DNA of 10,564 nucleotides from contig JAFWBF010000188.1 of the NCBI GenBank assembly GCA_017507285.1, positions 1-10,564 on the forward strand, written 5' to 3'. The notes under the pieces are model-generated. The model searched no databases. It was not told the DNA's origin and worked only from the letters and a program-made list of their open reading frames with translations. The stretch comes from Bacteroidales bacterium. Lineage in GTDB: Bacteria; Bacteroidota; Bacteroidia; Bacteroidales; P3. The translations under genes were made by a program, and so were the position numbers. This document shows, one piece after another, positions 5,660-10,564 of this stretch (the stretch's first letter is position 1; every line of letters begins with the position of its first letter).

Positions 5660-6859
5660 ATGATAAACAAAATAAAACGGCTGTCGAAAGCCTACTACGA
5701 CGAGATAATTGAAAGCAGGCGTTACCTTCATAGCCACCCCGAATTATCGCAACAAGAATTTGGCACCATGGCTTATGTGGCCGACAAGTTGCGTTCGTTT
5801 GGCTTAAAGCCCCATAGTGGCATAGGCAAAACCGGAGTGATGGCCATGGTGGAAGGTCGCAACCCCAATAGCTACTGCGTGGCTCTGCGTGCCGACTACG
5901 ATGCTTTGCCCATAAAAGAGTGTACCGGCTTGCCATTCAGTTCAGAAACAGACGGCGTTATGCACGCCTGCGGACACGATATGCACACGGCCTCGTTATT
6001 AGGTTGTGCCAAGATATTGACTACACTTCGCCACGAGTTCGAAGGTTCAGTAATGCTTATCTTTCAACCTTCGGAAGAGATGTATCCGGGCGGAGCATAT
6101 ATGATGATGCAGGACGGAGTGTTTGACAAGGTGGTGCCCAACGAGATATTTGCCTTCCACTGCCTACCCGAAATGGACAGCGGAAAGATAGGGATGAAAA
6201 AAGGAAAGTACATGGCATCGACCGACGAGCTGTACCTTACCGTAAGAGGACGCGGCGGACACGGCGGCACGCCAAACCTAAACATAGACCCAATAGTGAT
6301 AGCCTCGCACATAATAGTGGCCATGCAACAGATAGTGAGTCGCAATGCCGACCCTATGATGCCTACCATACTCTCGTTTGGCAAAATGATAGGCGAAGGA
6401 CGCACCAACATTATTCCCGATGAGGTGAAGATAGAGGGAACGATACGCACCTTCAGCGAAGAGTGGCGGCTGGATGCCCACAAAAAGATAACCGCCATAG
6501 CACAAGGTATGGCCGAAAGCATGGGCGGAAGCTGCGACGTGTTTATCGACTTTGGATACCCCTACGTGGTAAACGACGACCAATGTACACAAAATACCTT
6601 CGACAACGGGGTGGAATACTTTGGAAAAGACAACGTGGAATGGTTGGAACAACGAATGACAGCCGAAGACTTTGCCTTCTTTGCCCAAAAGATACCGGCA
6701 TGCTACTTCAGAGTGGGTACCCACATAAAGGATACACCCATCACCAACCTGCACCGCCCAAACCTAATGATAGACGAAAAATCAATAGAACATGCAATGG
6801 GCTTTATGGCATACAACACTATCAACGCATTGACAAAACAAACAAAGAAGAATAAATAA
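5660..6859 (+). CDS. M20D-family metallo-amidohydrolase (N-acyl-amino-acid or hippurate hydrolase type)
   Basis: This 399-residue enzyme belongs to peptidase family M20, subfamily D, which hydrolyses amide bonds of N-acyl amino acids and similar small substrates with two bound metal ions. Expected residues are visible: Arg-Ala-Asp-Tyr-Asp-Ala-Leu-Pro at 77-84; Met-His-Ala-Cys-Gly-His-Asp-Met-His at 101-109, with metal ligands Cys104 and His106; Glu139-Glu140 in Gln-Pro-Ser-Glu-Glu (base and ligand); His167; and His365 in Asn-Leu-His-Arg-Pro. The dimerisation domain (about 185-300) includes Gly-Arg-Gly-Gly-His-Gly-Gly-Thr-Pro. Length is typical and the protein looks intact. There is no signal peptide, so it is cytoplasmic. 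The exact substrate cannot be read from the sequence; aminoacylase, hippuricase and peptidoglycan-derived amide hydrolase are all possible. It lies 27 bp before the DPP11-like gene and is probably cotranscribed with it. Confidence 0.93.
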   Translation: MINKIKRLSKAYYDEIIESRRYLHSHPELSQQEFGTMAYVADKLRSFGLKPHSGIGKTGVMAMVEGRNPNSYCVALRADYDALPIKECTGLPFSSETDGVMHACGHDMHTASLLGCAKILTTLRHEFEGSVMLIFQPSEEMYPGGAYMMMQDGVFDKVVPNEIFAFHCLPEMDSGKIGMKKGKYMASTDELYLTVRGRGGHGGTPNLNIDPIVIASHIIVAMQQIVSRNADPMMPTILSFGKMIGEGRTNIIPDEVKIEGTIRTFSEEWRLDAHKKITAIAQGMAESMGGSCDVFIDFGYPYVVNDDQCTQNTFDNGVEYFGKDNVEWLEQRMTAEDFAFFAQKIPACYFRVGTHIKDTPITNLHRPNLMIDEKSIEHAMGFMAYNTINALTKQTKKNK

Positions 6860-6876
6860 TAATAATACATTAAAAC

Positions 6877-6881
6877 AAGGA
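6877..6881 (+). promoter_or_regulatory. Shine-Dalgarno-like AAGGA before the S46 gene
   Basis: AAGGA lies 5 bp before the ATG at 6887. It supports this start, which also gives a complete signal peptide. It is notable only because the other genes here lack such a site. Confidence 0.5.
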
Positions 6882-6886
6882 TTATC

Positions 6887-9013
6887 ATGAAAAAAGTAAT
6901 CATTACACTACTGGTGGCAATACTTACGCTACCCACACTTATTGCCGACGAAGGCATGTGGATACCAATGTTGCTAAAACGCAACGAAGCCGATATGCAA
7001 CAAAAGGGCATGAAAATATCGGCCGATGATATTTATAGTATAAATCAAGCCTGCCTGAAGGATGCCATTGTGCTATTCGGCGGTGGATGTACCGGCGAAT
7101 TTGTGTCGGACAAAGGGTTGCTATTTACCAACCACCACTGCGGCTACTCCTACATAGCGCGTAACAGCACATTGGAACACAACTACCTTGCCAATGGCTT
7201 TTGGGCAAAATCGCTAGAAGAAGAGATACCCTGCCCGGGCCTTAGCGTAACACGCCTGGTACGCATGGACGACGTTACCACACAAGTACTTGAAGGCATA
7301 ACCGACAATATGAGCGAAAGCGAACGTGCATTGGCTATAGCCACAAACATCAAAGCCATAACACAAAAAGCTACCGAAGGCACACACTACAAAGCCATAA
7401 TAAAACCGTTCTACTACGGCAACCAATACTTTATGTATGTCAACGAGGTGTTTACCGACGTGCGTATGGTGGGTACACCACCATCAAACATAGGCAAATT
7501 TGGCGGCGACACCGACAACTGGATGTGGCCACGCCACACCGGCGACTTCTCGGTGTTTAGAGTTTATGCCGGCAAAGATAATAAACCGGCAGACTATTCG
7601 GCCGACAACAAACCCTACAAGCCACTGCAACACCTAACCATATCACTGAAAGGTGTGGAAGAAAACGACTTTACTTTTGTATTCGGCTACCCCGGAACCA
7701 CCAACCGCTATGCCACTTCGCAAGCTGTAGACCTTGCAGCCAACGTTACCAACCCTATCCGCATAGATTTGCGTACCATACGACTAAACCACTACAACAA
7801 TGCCATGAACCAAGATGCTGCTCAAAGGTTGAAATACTCATCGCGTGTGGCATCGATAGCCAACGGATGGAAAAAATGGCAGGGCGAATCGCAAGGTATA
7901 AACCGCCTAAACGGTGTGGAGAAGAAACAAGACTTTGAAAAACGATTCCAACAATGGGCTGCCGATAAGCCAATGTACAAAGATGTGCTGCCAAACATGG
8001 AAAAGAACTATGCCAAACTGAAAGACATAGAACTGAAAACAACCTACTTTGGCGAAGCAGTAATGGCTGCAGACTTCATGAACCGTGCCGCCCAGCTATA
8101 CAACCTGGCCAAGATGGATGACGACTCCATGATAGCAAAAAGAGTAGAAGCCCTTATAAAAAACAACGAAAACTACTTCAAAGACTTTGACAAACACACC
8201 ATAGTGGACCGCGCAATATTTATAGAAACATTTACCTATATGTGCAAGGCAGGCATTGCCGGCTTTGTGGCAAACAAGGATGTCGATGCTTCGAAAATAG
8301 AAGAAATGCTGGGCAAGGTGTACGACAAGTCTATCCTTAGTTCGGAAAAAGACATAACGAAACTGCTAAAGAACTACAAAGCCAAAGACTCCAAAAAGAT
8401 ACTTAAAGACCCCGCTGTGGCACTATACCGCTCGGCTGTAGATAACCTATACTCCACTGCCGACCGCCAACAGTATAAAGAACTCAAAAACGAGATAAAC
8501 CGCCTATACCGCCTATACGTGAAAGGTATGATGGAAATGGATGCAAATAATGTATCTTTCCCCGATGCCAACCTTACACTGCGTGTGGCTTACGGCCATG
8601 TGAAAGGATTCCGCCCCAAAGACGGAGTGTACTACAAACCCTACACCACACTGGAAGGCATAATGGAAAAAGAAAATCCCGACATATACGACTATGTGGT
8701 AGAGCCACGCCTGAAAGAGCTGTACAACACTCGCAACTATGGCCAATATGCCAACAGCAAAGGCGAACTGCCGGTAGGTTTCATTGCCACCAACCATACC
8801 ACAGGCGGCAACTCGGGCAGTCCCGTGCTTAATGCCAACGGCGAACTGATAGGTCTGAACTTCGACCGCTGTTGGGAAGGCACCATGAGCGACCTCCTGT
8901 TCGACCCCGACTACTGCCGAAACATAACCCTCGACATCCGCTACTGCCTGTTCATTATAGACAAGTATGCCGGTGCCAAAAACCTGATAGACGAACTTAC
9001 CATTAAAAAATAA
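6887..9013 (+). CDS. Family S46 dipeptidyl-peptidase, DPP11-like (Asp/Glu-specific)
   Basis: This 708-residue serine exopeptidase has a signal peptide (residues 1-20, cleavage after Leu-Ile-Ala) and the typical mature start Asp-Glu-Gly-Met-Trp. S46 enzymes remove dipeptides from the N-terminus of peptides in the periplasm. The catalytic triad is visible: His84 in Thr-Asn-His-His-Cys-Gly-Tyr, Asp220 in Arg-His-Thr-Gly-Asp-Phe-Ser, and Ser643 in Gly-Gly-Asn-Ser-Gly-Ser-Pro. Asn211, Trp212 and Arg216 match residues that hold the substrate N-terminus in S46 structures, and Cys68/Cys85 match a conserved disulfide. Specificity is set 18 residues after the catalytic serine: Arg there (DPP11) selects Asp or Glu at P1, while Gly (DPP7) selects hydrophobic residues. 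Here it is Arg661 in Asn-Phe-Asp-Arg, so DPP11 activity is predicted. It follows the M20 gene by 27 bp and is closed by a strong terminator. Length is normal and no defect is seen. Confidence 0.95.
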   Translation: MKKVIITLLVAILTLPTLIADEGMWIPMLLKRNEADMQQKGMKISADDIYSINQACLKDAIVLFGGGCTGEFVSDKGLLFTNHHCGYSYIARNSTLEHNYLANGFWAKSLEEEIPCPGLSVTRLVRMDDVTTQVLEGITDNMSESERALAIATNIKAITQKATEGTHYKAIIKPFYYGNQYFMYVNEVFTDVRMVGTPPSNIGKFGGDTDNWMWPRHTGDFSVFRVYAGKDNKPADYSADNKPYKPLQHLTISLKGVEENDFTFVFGYPGTTNRYATSQAVDLAANVTNPIRIDLRTIRLNHYNNAMNQDAAQRLKYSSRVASIANGWKKWQGESQGINRLNGVEKKQDFEKRFQQWAADKPMYKDVLPNMEKNYAKLKDIELKTTYFGEAVMAADFMNRAAQLYNLAKMDDDSMIAKRVEALIKNNENYFKDFDKHTIVDRAIFIETFTYMCKAGIAGFVANKDVDASKIEEMLGKVYDKSILSSEKDITKLLKNYKAKDSKKILKDPAVALYRSAVDNLYSTADRQQYKELKNEINRLYRLYVKGMMEMDANNVSFPDANLTLRVAYGHVKGFRPKDGVYYKPYTTLEGIMEKENPDIYDYVVEPRLKELYNTRNYGQYANSKGELPVGFIATNHTTGGNSGSPVLNANGELIGLNFDRCWEGTMSDLLFDPDYCRNITLDIRYCLFIIDKYAGAKNLIDELTIKK

Positions 9014-9025
9014 ACAACAGAATAC

Positions 9026-9065
9026 AAAAAAGGAAGCCTGTTCATAACACGGCTTCCTTTTTTAT
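9026..9065 (+). terminator. Strong intrinsic terminator of the amidohydrolase-DPP11 unit
   Basis: AAAAAAGGAAGCC (9026-9038) is perfectly inverted at 9051-9063, giving a 13-bp stem that ends in a T-run. The 12-nt loop can itself pair (TGTT with AACA), lengthening the stem with one bulged C. It starts 13 bp after the S46 stop codon. The A-tract on the 5' arm means it could also work on the minus strand. Confidence 0.92.
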
Positions 9066-9227
9066 TACCCTTAAAAATAGAAAACAAATCATCGGCTATA
9101 GGCACGAAATAAGAAGGAAAAACAACAGCTAACAATACTTAAATCCACATCGTTTCACAATCGATTTTCCCATAGTTGCCCCTAAAAACATAAAGAATTG
9201 ATTTACAAATATATCATTCCCCCCTTC
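9066..9227. other. AT-rich intergenic DNA, no gene seen
   Basis: No open frame with recognisable features and no strong hairpin. It ends in a run of six C at 9219-9224, just before the palindrome array. Confidence 0.5.
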
Positions 9228-9311
9228 TTGAGAGTGCACTCTCAGTTTGTTGAGTATGCACTCTCAAGACGCTGAGAGTGCATGCTCAAGACGCTAAGCA
9301 TGCACTCTCAA
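9228..9311. repeat. Array of four 16-bp palindromes with an exact 22-bp period
   Basis: Units start at 9229, 9251, 9273 and 9295. The first is the perfect palindrome TGAGAGTGCACTCTCA, and the others differ at 2-3 positions. Spacers are always 6 bp (GTTTGT, AGACGC, AGACGC), and TGCA recurs exactly every 22 bp (9235, 9257, 9279, 9301). Read across the spacers, neighbouring units form three hairpins with 10-bp arms and 6-nt loops (9235-9260, 9257-9282, 9279-9304). The outermost arms, 9228-9238 and 9301-9311, pair perfectly over 11 bp. The whole segment can thus fold as a closing stem around three hairpins, with TGCA bases shared. It lies between two convergent genes, away from any promoter I can see. 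Confidence 0.85.
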
Positions 9312-9459
9312 CAAAAGGACTCTCCAATCGCCTTCTTTCAACCATCGAAAGAGCTTTTTTTAAGGCTCAATAATTTGTGAAAACATCTTAAAAACTGAAT
9401 GGATAATTATGCAGCAAATCTATCTGCTTCCAACAACCGATTTGAATTTTGTTTTCAAT

Positions 9460-9482
9460 AAACCACCCAATAAAGGCGGTTT
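9460..9482. terminator. Hairpin directly after the stop of the partial minus-strand gene
   Basis: AAACCACC (9460-9467) pairs with GGCGGTTT (9475-9482), with one G-T pair and a 7-nt loop, immediately after the stop codon at 9483-9485. On the plus strand it is followed by TTTT; on the minus strand the tail (ATTGAAAACAAAA) is not a T-run. It may act as a weak terminator in either direction. Confidence 0.4.
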
Positions 9483-10564
9483 TTAGAACAAGTTTTTAAG
9501 CCTTTCGATAAATTCAATAATATCGTCCAAATCTTTCGGAACACAGTATCCCGTTGTAGTGCAATGGTAGTACTCGCCACCAACAACGTACTCCAACCAA
9601 TAAGTAGGCCCATCGATAGAACGAAGACCATGGTCGTCAAGAGTACGGGGCACTGAACGAAAAGCATCAATAAGCAAAGCAAGGCTATCCATAACCGGCT
9701 GCGACAACTTCACTTTGTCGTCTTTCACCAATAGTGATTTGCGAGAACTTACTATTTTGTAATACAAATATCCATCTTGGATACGCCATGTATATATCCC
9801 ATCCAAAGGCGAGAGCTTCTGCAAACGTACGGTGCCGTCGTTGGCCGGAGGGCAACAAATAGTCTTTTCCCTCGACTTATCGAAAATATCTTGCCTATAC
9901 TCGTTATCGTTTTCATATTCCTCCCACAAAGAAAAGACATTCATTGCAGTGTCAGTCCACCAACTATTTGGCATTTCGGGCTGCGGAAGATATTTAGCTC
10001 CTTTGGGACCTTGGGGCTGCGGCCTATCAAAACCAACACCCAAATAGCAGGCCAACTGCTTCAAAGGATAGTACAAATAATACAATTCCGGATAATTGTT
10101 GTAGGCATAAAGGCAATACTTATAAGCACTATCGGCCGCACTTGACCATTTACGCCACGAAGGGAAAGGATTCATCCAATCGTTGTAATAAAAACGTGCC
10201 AACCTATAGCAATTCACCTCATCATGAAGGAAATTGTCCCAAATAGTATCATAGCCGTCTATATCTTTAGGCAATTGCTCAACCACACTATCTAGTTCCT
10301 TCCACGTAAAAACATCGTCATACCCATGTTTCACCCGCTGCTCCCTCATCACCATCGAATCGACATACATATTGCTATCCAATGTAAATATATCGGAATA
10401 ATAAAGCACATCCGTTCCAATGGTATGACATTCAAAATAGCATCGCGAACCTATAGGTATATCCTCGAAATGGACAATCACTGTAGTATCAGACAAGTAA
10501 CGGATAGTATCTTCGCTCTCCACCCTCATAAAGGAGGGTTCTAAAAACATAACTATAGGCTTTC
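9483..10564 (-). CDS. Partial protein of unknown function (start lies outside the window)
   Basis: The frame is open to the right edge. The ATG at 10550 is preceded in frame by Lys-Pro-Ile-Val without a stop, so it is probably internal and the gene is truncated by the window. About 359 residues are visible, ending in TAA at 9483. I do not recognise the family. The protein is rich in Tyr, Trp and Asp, with no membrane segment or catalytic motif I can identify. The first ~45 residues are beta-rich. The middle (about 90-165 from that Met) looks helical, with many Tyr and Trp and some resemblance in spacing to helical repeats. The last ~120 residues form a compact domain with Gly-Ile-Tyr-Thr-Trp-Arg-Ile, Ser-Ile-Asp-Gly-Pro-Thr-Tyr-Trp-Leu-Glu-Tyr and a C-terminal amphipathic helix. 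It converges on the S46 gene. An exported location is plausible but the signal peptide is not in view. Confidence 0.75.
   Translation of the reverse strand, partial: KPIVMFLEPSFMRVESEDTIRYLSDTTVIVHFEDIPIGSRCYFECHTIGTDVLYYSDIFTLDSNMYVDSMVMREQRVKHGYDDVFTWKELDSVVEQLPKDIDGYDTIWDNFLHDEVNCYRLARFYYNDWMNPFPSWRKWSSAADSAYKYCLYAYNNYPELYYLYYPLKQLACYLGVGFDRPQPQGPKGAKYLPQPEMPNSWWTDTAMNVFSLWEEYENDNEYRQDIFDKSREKTICCPPANDGTVRLQKLSPLDGIYTWRIQDGYLYYKIVSSRKSLLVKDDKVKLSQPVMDSLALLIDAFRSVPRTLDDHGLRSIDGPTYWLEYVVGGEYYHCTTTGYCVPKDLDDIIEFIERLKNLF

Noticed and set aside
6064..6754. Long antisense open frames inside the amidohydrolase gene
   Set aside because: They mirror the codon bias of the real gene and show no motifs. 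The plus-strand gene has all catalytic residues.
9228..9311. CRISPR array
   Set aside because: Spacers are only 6 bp and two are identical, repeats are palindromic, and there are no cas genes nearby.
9228..9311. Plasmid-type iterons (22-bp period)
   Set aside because: The period fits, but there is no replication initiator gene or DnaA box, and the units are palindromes rather than simple direct repeats.

Overview
The window looks like chromosomal DNA from a member of the Bacteroidales (Bacteroidota). Five observations support this: a secreted protein with a type IX secretion (T9SS) C-terminal sorting domain; a family S46 dipeptidyl-peptidase of the DPP7/DPP11 type; a lipoprotein with a Cys-x-Lys-Glu-Glu surface-export signature; two perfect TAnnTTTG promoter -7 boxes; and start codons that mostly lack a strong Shine-Dalgarno. 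Coding regions have moderate G+C, while intergenic DNA is AT-rich and unusually full of inverted and tandem repeats. I cannot name a genus.

Layout. Positions 1-246 hold no gene I can support. They may contain the structured 3' end and terminator of a rightward transcript that starts outside the window. From 2319 down to 247 (minus strand) lies a tight four-gene operon: an ECF sigma factor, a short membrane anti-sigma-like protein overlapping it by 4 bp, a small secreted protein, and a predicted surface lipoprotein. Positions 2320-2964 are a long non-coding stretch with a 40-nt palindrome, a roughly 277-bp element bounded by 21-bp inverted repeats with internal hairpins, and a 7-bp tandem repeat. 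From 4821 down to 2965 (minus) is a BspA-like leucine-rich-repeat protein with a T9SS sorting domain, preceded by a good Bacteroidota promoter and two mutually exclusive hairpins near the likely transcription start. Positions 4953-5580 are non-coding and include a degenerate G-rich repeat with a period near 21 bp. From 5660 to 9013 (plus) an M20D amidohydrolase and a DPP11-like S46 peptidase form a two-gene unit ending in a strong intrinsic terminator. A partial, unrecognised gene (minus, from the right edge down to 9483) converges on it. The gap between them holds an 84-bp array of palindromes with an exact 22-bp period and compensatory substitutions.

How the genes may work together. The sigma operon is probably a self-contained envelope-signalling unit: the membrane protein would restrain the sigma factor, and the two exported proteins would sense the signal or act as outputs. 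The S46 enzyme would release acidic dipeptides in the periplasm, and the cytoplasmic M20 enzyme would deacylate or cleave small amide substrates, fitting a peptide-using lifestyle. The LRR protein would be exported and probably anchored on the surface. These links are inferred from gene order and family knowledge.

The strongest candidate for something undescribed is non-coding: the palindrome array at 9228-9311, followed by the inverted-repeat-bounded element at 2635-2911.
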